Assembly (NCBI GenBank): GCA_022511125.1
Contig: JAFLSD010000006.1
Span: 62,001 to 126,000 of the forward strand
Reading direction: 5' to 3'
From: Paramuribaculum sp.
GTDB lineage: Bacteria; Bacteroidota; Bacteroidia; Bacteroidales; Muribaculaceae
Length of the DNA stretch: 64,000 nucleotides
Position 1 is the stretch's first letter. The number at the start of each line of letters is the position of its first letter. The notes beneath the pieces were generated by a model. It was given only the letters and a program-made list of their open reading frames with translations. It was not told the origin of the DNA and ran no database searches. A program made the position numbers and the translations under genes. This document shows positions 1-7,938 of the stretch, piece after piece.

Positions 1-137
1 AAAGAATTTTTTCCCTCTAAGGCAAAATATCGCGAGCATTCTTCCGCGGGGAATAAAAATTTCATTAATTTAGCACCGCGCCGAGCATAACGAGCGATAA
101 CCGACATTATGTATCATACCGACAAATTCATATAGTT

Positions 138-554
138 ATGAACATCAAAGAATTAGGACAAGACGCAAAAATTGAGATTTTAGGTCATACGTTCGACGGC
201 CTGCAAGATATCGAAAGTGCCGTAGAGATAACGGCAAGGGTCAGACCCGATTTTTTCGGCGACAGGAGAATAGAAAGAAACGTGATCGGAATCGATCCGG
301 AGGGAATTCACGTTTTGGACTTATATATGCCTTATCCCTGCTTTGATTCGTCAGACTTTTTATATGAGAACAGGAAATATCATAATTATTTCTTCTCGAA
401 AGAGCCGTTTACCGATAAGGATATCGAACGGATCGCCGGCGCGCCGATGAAAATGAATTATTGTCTGGTACATGAAGAAATGGATGAAAACCTCCTGCCG
501 GCGGTTTATTTCTGTGGTGATTCCTATTGCAAACTGATTGTGGCGACCAAATGA
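138..554 (+). CDS. hypothetical protein, 138 aa
   Basis: I do not recognise this protein. It is a soluble-looking, acidic product of 138 residues with no signal peptide, membrane segment or lipobox. It contains an aromatic-rich stretch (residues about 64-86, with LDLYMPYPCF and YHNYFF) and cysteines near residues 68, 109, 126 and 131. It converges on dnaA and stands alone, with an AT-rich upstream stretch holding a weak TAATTTAG -7-like box at 66-73. Coding is supported by length, codon use like its neighbours and lack of a convincing overlapping gene. It could be an orphan immunity-like or regulatory protein, but nothing in the sequence proves that. Confidence 0.6.
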   Translation: MNIKELGQDAKIEILGHTFDGLQDIESAVEITARVRPDFFGDRRIERNVIGIDPEGIHVLDLYMPYPCFDSSDFLYENRKYHNYFFSKEPFTDKDIERIAGAPMKMNYCLVHEEMDENLLPAVYFCGDSYCKLIVATK

Positions 555-668
555 GTCCCGACCTATTGAAAGGCTACGGTCAACAAAACGAGATAGGAGG
601 GTTTAGAGAGCTCTGAAGCTGTCGTTTTTGCCGCGAGGCGTCGTTTTTCAGGTGTTTTTTGGCAGTTG

Positions 669-2087
669 TCAGGCGAGGATAGCGCTTTCAATCTTGGCTA
701 CGTCCTCCTTGAGTTGCTTATCGATGGGAATGCGTTCCTCGATGTTACGACAGGCGTAGAGCACGGTGGCGTGAGTGCGGTCAAGCTTGTTGCCGATAGC
801 CTTAAGCCCCATTTTGGCATGTTTTTTGGCCATAAACATCACGAGCTGGCGGGCGTCGCTGATTTCGCGTTTACGCGATTTGGTGAAAAGTTGATCGGGA
901 GTGATATTGAAATATGCACTCACTTTTTCGGCTATGATTTCGAAGTTTATCTGGCGACGGTTGATTTTCACCGCGTTGCCGAGCACCACTTTCGCGAGGT
1001 CGACTGTGATCTCTTTATTGAGAATGGTGGCGTGGGCCATCATCGACACCATGATTCCCTCCAGCTCGCGAACGCTGTCTTTGACGTTTCCGGCTATATA
1101 GTCCACCACTTCGTCAGCAAGTTCGATGCCGTCTTTTCTGGCTTTGAGGAGGAGCACTTCCCGGCGCAATTCGAAGTCAGGTTTCTCCATCTCGGCGGTC
1201 ATGCCCCACTTGAAGCGGTCGAGCATGCGGGTGTCCATCCCTTCGAGTTCCGACGGGCGCGTATCGCTCGAAAGAATAAGTTGCTTCTGATTCATCTTCA
1301 AGTGATTGAAGATATGGAAGAAGGTGTTCTGCGTTCCCGGTTTACCCTTAAGATCCTGAATATCGTCGATTATCAGTACGTCGATGCTCTGATAGAAATT
1401 GATGAAATCGTTGATGCGTTTGCCGAGCATAGCCGCGGTATACTGGCTTTCGAAGAGGCGCGCCGTGACATAAAGCACTCTCTTGCGGGGGTCTTTCTCC
1501 TTGATACGTATGCCGATAGCCTGAATGAGATGGGTTTTTCCCACGCCTGGCGCTCCGAAAACAAAGAAAGGATTGAATGTCTTGCAGCGCGGGTCGTCGG
1601 CGATAGCCTGCCCGATGGTGCGTGCGAGCTCGTTGCTGGGACCCGAGCAGAAGTTCTCGAACGTATAATAGGGATTGAGCTGCGAATCGATCTCGTTGGC
1701 CTCACCACGCGACTCTTGCGTTCCGACCGGCACGGAAGCGGTTCTTTTCACAGCCGGACTGGGATTGGCGCTCTCCATCGTGACGCGGGTCGTCGGATCG
1801 TCCTGCACCTGATTGTACTTGTAGAAAAGTTTCACCCCTGGGCCATAGACCTTATGAAGAGCGAAAGCTATTAGCTTGATATACTTTTCTTCGAGGTATT
1901 CCTTGAAATAAGGCGACGGTATCTGGATGTAAAGCTCGTTGTTTTCGTAGCTCACCGACGTGACAGGTTTGAACCAGGATTCAAACTGGCTCTCATTGAG
2001 ATTGTCCCGGAAAATGGCGAGACATTTCTCCCACAATTGTATGTGATTCTGTTCAGTCGGCATGATAGAAAATTGATGCGGATTCAT
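669..2087 (-). CDS. dnaA: chromosomal replication initiator DnaA
   Basis: DnaA binds DnaA boxes at oriC, oligomerises with ATP and melts the origin. Visible parts, in order, are an N-terminal DnaB-interacting domain (about 1-85, LWEKCLAIF and FESWF), a variable linker (about 95-135), the AAA+ core with Walker A GAPGVGKTH at residues 178-186 and Walker B VLIIDDIQ, and a C-terminal helix-turn-helix with the DnaA signature DRTHATVLYACRNI. The length of 472 residues is normal. ATG at 2087 gives the longest product; an internal ATG at 2063 (MPTEQNH) would also match related DnaA starts. The gene is not next to dnaN, and I see no cluster of TTATNCACA boxes nearby, so this need not be the origin. 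Confidence 0.97.
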   Translation of the reverse strand: MNPHQFSIMPTEQNHIQLWEKCLAIFRDNLNESQFESWFKPVTSVSYENNELYIQIPSPYFKEYLEEKYIKLIAFALHKVYGPGVKLFYKYNQVQDDPTTRVTMESANPSPAVKRTASVPVGTQESRGEANEIDSQLNPYYTFENFCSGPSNELARTIGQAIADDPRCKTFNPFFVFGAPGVGKTHLIQAIGIRIKEKDPRKRVLYVTARLFESQYTAAMLGKRINDFINFYQSIDVLIIDDIQDLKGKPGTQNTFFHIFNHLKMNQKQLILSSDTRPSELEGMDTRMLDRFKWGMTAEMEKPDFELRREVLLLKARKDGIELADEVVDYIAGNVKDSVRELEGIMVSMMAHATILNKEITVDLAKVVLGNAVKINRRQINFEIIAEKVSAYFNITPDQLFTKSRKREISDARQLVMFMAKKHAKMGLKAIGNKLDRTHATVLYACRNIEERIPIDKQLKEDVAKIESAILA

Positions 2088-2465
2088 GGTGTTTTATTCC
2101 GCAATGCAAAATTGGCGTTTTTTTTCTTTTACAAAAAATGCTTTTTTATTTGCTTTTTATAATATTATTTCAACTATATTGAAAAACAGCCTCTTACGAA
2201 CTCATTAGCCTCTCCCGAAACAATGCCTCCTCAATTTTATTAAATCGCTGAAAACTAACAGCTTTTAAAATTGACCATAAGAGAGTATTGAAAATAATTT
2301 GTGCGTAAGCTCGCCATAACATCCATATTTTCACGAACTTCCCAACTCGTTACGATTTTAACAAATCGAAATCCTTATTTAGAACGATTCTACATAAGCA
2401 TAAATTTCGACTCCGAAAACGTCCCGAGGTCGACAATGCGGCGAGAAGCCGCGTCCCCACTGAAA
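2088..2465. other. intergenic spacer between MCE gene and dnaA
   Basis: This 378-bp spacer lies upstream of dnaA and downstream of the MCE gene, both on the minus strand. The dnaA-proximal half is very AT-rich (poly-T tracts at 2111-2165) and should hold the dnaA promoter; a CAATTTTG sequence is a poor -7 match. I see no TTATNCACA DnaA boxes. A small hairpin, GCGGC-GAGAA-GCCGC at 2438-2452, sits just after the MCE stop and lacks a T-tract. No gene is supported here. Confidence 0.5.
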
Positions 2466-3377
2466 TCAGAGCAATTTTATGCTGATATAACGCTTTGGAT
2501 TTTTCTTGATATCGACAAACAGAGAGTCGAGGTCGGCCACCGAACGATTAAGATTTTCGTAAAGCGACGCGTCGTTCATCAGCAATCCGAGCGACGAATT
2601 TTTATTGTCGAGCTGCTTGGTCAGACGGTCAAGATTGGCCGTGATGTTATAGACATTCTGCATCGTCGAGTCGAGAGGCATACCCTCGATTGTGTTCTTA
2701 AGATTGGCCGAAAGCGACGAGAGGTTGGCCGAAAGTTCTTTGATATTGTCCAACGTAAGCTGTGCTTCCGACACCATGGCAGGGGTCTTTGCCACGGCTG
2801 CCGAAAGATTGGCCGTCGTCTTCTGAATATTGGCCATCACATTGTCGAGTCGCTGGATAGCCGCAAGCAGATTGGGGTCGCCCACGATCATCGACACCGA
2901 CGACAATATCGAATCTACCTTCGGAAGCATCGTTGTGACCGACGGAAGGAGCTCTGAGGTCACGTTGTCCATCAGACCCTTTGAATTTACACCTATCAGA
3001 TGAGAGCCGATTTCGTGATAATCGGGATGATCGTTCATCTTCAGCTCGATTGTGGACGTGCCGAGCATATCGGTCACCAAAATGGCCTCCGAACCCATCG
3101 GAACACGGAGCTTTTTATCGAGGCTGAGCTCTACGCGGATATGGCCCGGATTGTCAAACTCATACTCTATATCCCTAACGATACCAACCTTATAACCGTT
3201 GATACTCACTGGCGCCGATTTAGACAGACCGGCGACGTTGGTGTATGACACATAGTAATAATTTGCGGCTTTGAATACGTTGATTCCTTTAAGATAATCG
3301 ATACCGAAGAGAAGGATCAGCAACGTGATCAGCACCGTAAGGCCTATCAGAAATTCTTTTTTGAATATTTTCTTCAT
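2466..3377 (-). CDS. MCE/MlaD family lipid-transport protein
   Basis: MlaD-like proteins form hexameric rings anchored in the inner membrane and pass phospholipids across the periplasm. The 303-residue product has one N-terminal membrane segment (about 9-27), an MCE domain (about 38-118, with VAGLSKSAPVSINGYKVG and GTSTIELKM) and a long helical C-terminal region rich in N, L and S (about 165-300) expected to form a coiled coil. It starts 24 bp after the amidase stop on the same strand, so the two are probably cotranscribed; this pairing is common in Bacteroidetes. The partner ABC genes mlaE/mlaF are not in the window. Confidence 0.9.
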   Translation of the reverse strand: MKKIFKKEFLIGLTVLITLLILLFGIDYLKGINVFKAANYYYVSYTNVAGLSKSAPVSINGYKVGIVRDIEYEFDNPGHIRVELSLDKKLRVPMGSEAILVTDMLGTSTIELKMNDHPDYHEIGSHLIGVNSKGLMDNVTSELLPSVTTMLPKVDSILSSVSMIVGDPNLLAAIQRLDNVMANIQKTTANLSAAVAKTPAMVSEAQLTLDNIKELSANLSSLSANLKNTIEGMPLDSTMQNVYNITANLDRLTKQLDNKNSSLGLLMNDASLYENLNRSVADLDSLFVDIKKNPKRYISIKLL

Positions 3378-3401
3378 ATCTTTTATATTGTTATTTCATA
3401 T

Positions 3402-4655
3402 TTATTTCACTCTTTTCCCGTCTTGCATCTTTATGACGAAAGCGTCGGAAAACGACTTCTTGATCCGCGGAAGATCCTTACGGGCGTCCTCCATCGTCGG
3501 ATATTCTCCGACTGTGTATTTATATACTCCTCCGTCGATATAGAAATCCGTATCTTCCAACCCTTTGAACTTCGACGAGCCGGCTGGAAGTTTCGTCGAC
3601 GACATATAGAACTGGATTTTATAGACCACGCCGTCTGAAGCCGTCTGACGGGCGCCACCGCTTCCCGAGGTGGTAGGAGCCGGCTGAATTTCCGTTGTCT
3701 TGTCAGGTTTTTCTTCCTGCTTAGAAGGCTTGGGATTTTCCTGCTTAGAAGGCTTGTTTGCAGACGATTCTGTTTTTTTCTTTTTATCTTTATCCGTCTT
3801 CCGGTTGTCGGAGCCCGCAGTCTGAGTCTTACGCGTTTTCTTCGACTCTTCGGTCACCGATCCGTTCATCGAAAGTTTTCTCGTATCGTCGGTTTTTTTA
3901 TAGGCACGGAAACCGTTGAACAGTGACTGCGCAAGGCTGTTCTGACCCGCCTCCGAGCTCATGAATTTTTCGCACTGCGGATTGCAGATGAAGTCAAGCT
4001 CGACCAGAACCGCCGGCATGCTCGTTTTGAAAAGAACCCAGAAATTTGCCTGACGAACGCCATGATCTTTTCGTCCTGCGGTGGCCACAAGCTCGTTCTG
4101 CAAAGCCGAAGCCGCCTCCACACTCTGCTCCATGTGCTTATCGCGGCTCATCTCGAAAATTATATAAGATTCGGTCGACGAAGGGTCGAAACCCTCATAG
4201 ACAGTAGAATAATCCGACTCCAATTTTATCACCGAGTTTTCGCGCATCGCCACGGCTAAGTTCTCCTCGCTCCGGCGGAAACCCAGCGTATAGACCGACG
4301 CTCCGGCTATCGTCTTGTAATTTTTAGAACTCTTGTCGATGGAGTTGGTGTGGATCGAAATAAATAGGTCGCCTGAAGCCTTGTTGGCTATATCTGCGCG
4401 CGATTGAAGAGGAATGAACACATCGTTGTCGCGCGTATAGACCACCTTAACGTCCGGACAGTTTTTCTCTATCAGCTTCCCTAATTTAAGCGCCACGCCT
4501 AGATTGATATCTTTTTCCTTAGCCGTCGTGCCCACCGCTCCCGAATCTTTTCCGCCGTGACCTGGATCTATTACCACAGTAAAATCAGCAGCCACTCCCG
4601 ACAAAGGCAGTAGAGAAAAAAGAATCGCACCTATTATTTTCTTAATTACGGACAC
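3402..4655 (-). CDS. N-acetylmuramoyl-L-alanine amidase with SPOR-like tail
   Basis: This periplasmic zinc amidase cleaves the N-acetylmuramoyl-L-alanine bond of peptidoglycan. A signal peptide (about 1-22, ending GVAA) precedes an Amidase_3 domain (about 24-250) with the zinc-ligand motif DPGHGG, the second histidine in ISIHTNS and the catalytic glutamate in VLVELDFIC. A low-complexity linker rich in K, T, Q and P follows (about 260-335) and includes a tandem 8-residue repeat (NPKPSKQE-like). The last 75 residues look like a SPOR-type domain (YKIQFYMSS through FSDAFVI). It is the first gene of a probable two-gene operon with the MCE protein. Confidence 0.93.
   Translation of the reverse strand: MSVIKKIIGAILFSLLPLSGVAADFTVVIDPGHGGKDSGAVGTTAKEKDINLGVALKLGKLIEKNCPDVKVVYTRDNDVFIPLQSRADIANKASGDLFISIHTNSIDKSSKNYKTIAGASVYTLGFRRSEENLAVAMRENSVIKLESDYSTVYEGFDPSSTESYIIFEMSRDKHMEQSVEAASALQNELVATAGRKDHGVRQANFWVLFKTSMPAVLVELDFICNPQCEKFMSSEAGQNSLAQSLFNGFRAYKKTDDTRKLSMNGSVTEESKKTRKTQTAGSDNRKTDKDKKKKTESSANKPSKQENPKPSKQEEKPDKTTEIQPAPTTSGSGGARQTASDGVVYKIQFYMSSTKLPAGSSKFKGLEDTDFYIDGGVYKYTVGEYPTMEDARKDLPRIKKSFSDAFVIKMQDGKRVK
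3714..3756. repeat. tandem 24-bp repeat in amidase linker
   Basis: The 19-bp string TTCCTGCTTAGAAGGCTTG occurs at 3714-3732 and again at 3738-3756, a period of 24 bp. It encodes two copies of a PSKQE-type octapeptide in the flexible linker between catalytic and SPOR-like domains. Being in frame and a multiple of three, copy-number change would only alter linker length. Confidence 0.85.
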
Positions 4656-4785
4656 TCGTAGCCAATTTTAATGCAAAGTTAACAAACAGTTTTGAATTTT
4701 TCTCATAAAATTTTATAATCATCCTCCCTCCTGCATTTCTTAAACGCTCTTTATAACAGATATCTACTCCATTTTTCACAACGAA

Positions 4786-4814
4786 AGAGGATGCCCGAAA
4801 TCCGGACATCCTCT
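4786..4814 (-). terminator. hairpin after NagB-like/PIG-L gene
   Basis: The inverted repeat AGAGGATG...CATCCTCT lies about 30 bp after the stop of the minus-strand gene that ends at 4847. On the minus strand it is followed by TTTCGTTG, a short T-rich tail. It probably ends that transcript before the separately transcribed amidase-MCE pair. Confidence 0.55.
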
Positions 4815-4846
4815 CCCCGCTAATTCTAATATTTAGAGTCTTTATG

Positions 4847-6829
4847 TCAGTCTCTGATAGGGTGATATTCCACGAAGGCCTCGATAGCTTCATAGGAAGC
4901 AAGACCTAAATTGTGGTATAGCTGGGCTGTGCCGCGGTTGCGTTCTTCAGCACGCTGCCAGAACAGACGGTCGTCGTCGCCAAGGAAAGGAGCGTTTTCC
5001 ATCTGGCTCTGATGTTTCAGAATCGAATTTCTCTTGAAACGAAGCTCTTCGGGACTGATCGGCACCGCCATTTCAATATGGTCGATTTCCCATTCAGCCC
5101 ATGCGCCGCGATACATCCATATACGGCAATCTTTCATCCACTCTTCGTCTTTCTGCTCGTCGATCACTGCGAACACGGCGTCGGTGCACACGCGGTGCGT
5201 TCCGTGTGGGTCTGCAAGGTCGCCGGCCACGAAAATCTGATGAGGTTTCACGCTCAGAATCAGATCGCGAACGATCTTGATGTCGGCTTCCGAGAGGTCG
5301 CCTTTCTTGATCGTGCCCGTTTCATAGAACGGCAGATTCAGGAAATGAACGTTCTGCGGCTTGACTCCGATATACTGGCAGGCTATTCTTGCTTCGCCTT
5401 GACGGATTTTGGTTTTCAGGAAGCGGATATCGGGTATATCCATTTCGCCGCTTGTCTTACCCGCGATAAACTCATGGATTTCTTTCGATTTTTTCAAGAA
5501 TTCGGGAGTCTCGAAGCCGAACTGCTTGGCGATGCCATCCATTAGAATGACGTAGCGCATCATGTCTTCGTCGCCGACAGCGATATTACCTGAAGTCTCG
5601 TAAGCCACGTGTACGTCGTGCTTCTGATCGACAAGCCTCTTAAGCGTTCCACCCATCGAAATCACGTCGTCGTCCGGGTGAGGGCTGAATACGATCACGC
5701 GCTTCGGATAAGGATTGGCGCGCTCCGGACGATAGGTGTCGTCGGCATTGGGTTTTCCGCCCGGCCAACCGGTGATGGTATGCTGGAGATCGTTGAAAAT
5801 CTTGATGTTCACGTTGTAAGCCGAACCGTAGAGAGCCAGAAGTTCGCCCAATCCGTGGTCGTTGTAGTCCTTGTCGGTGAGTTTCAAGATCGGTTTGCCG
5901 GTCTGGTCGCAAAGCCATACGATGGCGCGGCGTATCAGCTTGTCGGTCCATTCGCAGGAGGTCACTTTCCAAGGATGCGAAATTCTCGTGAGTTCTTCGG
6001 CCGCGGGAAGGTCTACCACCACTTTCGCATGAGCGTGGCTCTGGAGGAACGATGCCGGAACATTGGCATTCGCGGGTTCTTCCACTGTTTTCTTGATAAT
6101 ATGAGCCTTGTTTTCGCCCCATGCCATGGTAAGCACGCGGTCCGCGCCAAGAAGATTGGCGATACCGAGAGTTATGGCTGTCGTCGGAACTTCGTCGCAG
6201 CTATAATCGTTGGCCACGTTATGACGACTTTCATTGCTCAGAAGCACCAAGCGGCACAGGCTGCTCTCGGGAGCACCCGGCTCGTTGAATGCAAGCGAAC
6301 CTGAAGGACCGATTTCGCATACTGTCAGATCCAATCCGCCTTCGTCGGCTATCTGCTTCTCGTACGCTTTGCAATGCTGGAACATATCTTCCTTCGTCAC
6401 GTCGGGGTTGAACGTGCGGATATTCTCCTCTTTGATGTCAACGTGATTGAGGAACACCTCGCGAAGACGTTTCAGAGTGCTCGGGCCGTCCGGCAGAAGA
6501 GGGAAAAATTCGCTTATTGAATAAACTATCACATTCTCGAAGCTCACTTTACCTTCCTTGTGCATCCTGATCAGGCTTGAGTAAGTGCTGTCAACGCTGA
6601 CGCCGGAACCGAAAGCTATGATGCATTTGCCCTTCTTGGCGATGTTGCGGTTGATATATTTCACTATCTCTTCGGCCAGATAATCGCTGCCGCCGCCAAC
6701 CGTTTCGAAAATGCGCGTATACACTTTTTCCTCGCGGGTCAGTGATGTTAGCTCGATTTCTCCCTGTGGATCATAGTACCTCCTGGGTACATGCTCAAGT
6801 TTGATTTGTGAACTGAGATTCGTTTTCAT
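4847..6829 (-). CDS. NagB-like domain fused to PIG-L/LmbE deacetylase domain
   Basis: Two domains are fused in 660 residues. The N-terminal part (about 35-290) aligns with glucosamine-6-phosphate deaminase, and the C-terminal part (about 375-650) is a PIG-L/LmbE zinc hydrolase with the metal motif PHPDDD at 383-388 and DPHGTH further on. Such proteins are usually annotated as glucosamine-6-phosphate deaminase in Bacteroidetes. However, the NagB catalytic residues D72, D141 and H143 correspond here to S106, S176 and S178; only the glutamate of FNEP (E183) is kept. The deaminase reaction is therefore doubtful, while the deacetylase half looks intact. It is divergent from canonical nagB, suggesting a shared amino-sugar role. 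Start ATG 6829 lies 33 bp after a TAGTTTTG -7 box. Confidence 0.85.
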   Translation of the reverse strand: MKTNLSSQIKLEHVPRRYYDPQGEIELTSLTREEKVYTRIFETVGGGSDYLAEEIVKYINRNIAKKGKCIIAFGSGVSVDSTYSSLIRMHKEGKVSFENVIVYSISEFFPLLPDGPSTLKRLREVFLNHVDIKEENIRTFNPDVTKEDMFQHCKAYEKQIADEGGLDLTVCEIGPSGSLAFNEPGAPESSLCRLVLLSNESRHNVANDYSCDEVPTTAITLGIANLLGADRVLTMAWGENKAHIIKKTVEEPANANVPASFLQSHAHAKVVVDLPAAEELTRISHPWKVTSCEWTDKLIRRAIVWLCDQTGKPILKLTDKDYNDHGLGELLALYGSAYNVNIKIFNDLQHTITGWPGGKPNADDTYRPERANPYPKRVIVFSPHPDDDVISMGGTLKRLVDQKHDVHVAYETSGNIAVGDEDMMRYVILMDGIAKQFGFETPEFLKKSKEIHEFIAGKTSGEMDIPDIRFLKTKIRQGEARIACQYIGVKPQNVHFLNLPFYETGTIKKGDLSEADIKIVRDLILSVKPHQIFVAGDLADPHGTHRVCTDAVFAVIDEQKDEEWMKDCRIWMYRGAWAEWEIDHIEMAVPISPEELRFKRNSILKHQSQMENAPFLGDDDRLFWQRAEERNRGTAQLYHNLGLASYEAIEAFVEYHPIRD

Positions 6830-6861
6830 GATGATTATTGATTTTTAATGTTTTCTTTACG

Positions 6862-6869
6862 CAAAACTA
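6862..6869 (-). promoter_or_regulatory. -7 element of NagB-like/PIG-L gene
   Basis: On the minus strand this reads TAGTTTTG, an exact match to the Bacteroidetes -7 consensus TAnnTTTG. No clear TTTG -33 partner is visible at the right distance (CTTT/TCTT only). Confidence 0.5.
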
Positions 6870-6964
6870 CTCATTTTTTTTCACAGAAAAGATATTTATT
6901 TCCCAAAATTTATCCAAAAACATTTTTTGCTCCATCCTTTTAATGCATTTCGATTTATTTTCCG

Positions 6965-6972
6965 TAAGTTTG
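6965..6972 (+). promoter_or_regulatory. -7 element of nagB
   Basis: TAAGTTTG matches TAnnTTTG and lies 56 bp upstream of the nagB start, in the divergent region shared with the NagB-like fusion gene. A -33 TTTG at the usual spacing is not evident. Confidence 0.45.
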
Positions 6973-7028
6973 TAAAATCATTTATTACCGCGACTTTATA
7001 ATTTTATCAACCTTAAAACAATATTGCA

Positions 7029-7838
7029 ATGAGACTCATCATCGAACCCGACTACGACAACGTATCGCTTTGGGCTGCAAATTATGTGGCTGCCAGAATC
7101 AACGAGGCTAAACCCACGCCTGAAAAGCCGTTCGTTCTCGGACTTCCTACTGGAAGCTCCCCACTCGGCATGTACCGTAACCTCGTCAAATTATATAAAG
7201 AAGGAAAAGTTTCCTTCAAGAACGTCGTTACTTTCAACATGGACGAATACTGTGGCATACCACGCGACCACGAACAGAGCTATTACACTTTCATGTGGAC
7301 TAACTTCTTCGGACATATCGACATACCTCGCGACAACGTCAACATACTCAACGGTAACGCTCCCGACCCCGTGGCTGAATGCCAGAGATACGAAGACAAA
7401 ATCAAAAGCTACGGCGGAATCGACCTATTCCTCGGAGGTGTCGGACCCGACGGACACATCGCATTCAACGAACCCGGATCGTCGCTCACATCCCGCACTC
7501 GCATGAAAACGCTTACACGCGACACTATCATTGCAAACTCCCGTTTCTTCGACAACAATGTGGATCTCGTACCGAAAACCGCGCTCACAGTCGGAGTGGG
7601 AACTATCATGGATGCACGCAGCGTGCTCCTCATAGTTAACGGTCACAACAAGAGCCGTGCGCTACATCACGGAGTCGAAGGTGGCATCACACAGATGTGG
7701 ACCATCTCGGCACTTCAGCTTCACCCGAAATCGATCATTGTCGCCGACGAAGCTGCTTGCGAAGACATCAAGGTTTCGACTTACCGTTATTTCAAGGACA
7801 TTGAAGCCGAAAACCTCGATCCGGCATCACAACTCTGA
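7029..7838 (+). CDS. nagB: glucosamine-6-phosphate deaminase
   Basis: NagB converts glucosamine-6-phosphate to fructose-6-phosphate and ammonia in the cytoplasm. The 269-residue product aligns end to end with E. coli NagB (266 aa). It keeps the phosphate loop LPTGSSP, the proton-shuttle aspartate in FNMDEY, the catalytic set in [13 protein letters not shown], the allosteric-site motif SRTRMKTL and the C-terminal [12 protein letters not shown]. It is transcribed away from the NagB-like/PIG-L gene and ends before a strong hairpin. It is the true deaminase of this locus. Confidence 0.97.
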   Translation: MRLIIEPDYDNVSLWAANYVAARINEAKPTPEKPFVLGLPTGSSPLGMYRNLVKLYKEGKVSFKNVVTFNMDEYCGIPRDHEQSYYTFMWTNFFGHIDIPRDNVNILNGNAPDPVAECQRYEDKIKSYGGIDLFLGGVGPDGHIAFNEPGSSLTSRTRMKTLTRDTIIANSRFFDNNVDLVPKTALTVGVGTIMDARSVLLIVNGHNKSRALHHGVEGGITQMWTISALQLHPKSIIVADEAACEDIKVSTYRYFKDIEAENLDPASQL

Positions 7839-7860
7839 AACGACAATCCATAAACATAAC

Positions 7861-7895
7861 GAGGGCGGCAAAATCTCAACGGATTTGCCGCCCTC
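7861..7895 (+). terminator. hairpin between nagB and malQ
   Basis: GAGGGCGGCAAA...TTTGCCGCCCTC forms a long GC-rich stem with a short loop between the convergent ends of nagB (7838) and malQ (7939). The T-tract is weak on both strands, so it may stop both transcripts or protect their 3' ends. Confidence 0.7.
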
Positions 7896-7938
7896 GCTAT
7901 TTCAATAAATCTTCTGACTACTCCTCTTTAATCTCCCG

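Noticed and set aside
666-1874. 402-codon plus-strand frame opposite dnaA
   Set aside because: It is a long antisense shadow of dnaA; its translation has no family signature while the minus-strand frame is an unmistakable DnaA.
2088-2300. AT-rich stretch upstream of dnaA as oriC
   Set aside because: No DnaA-box cluster or iteron pattern could be seen; AT-richness alone also fits a promoter region.
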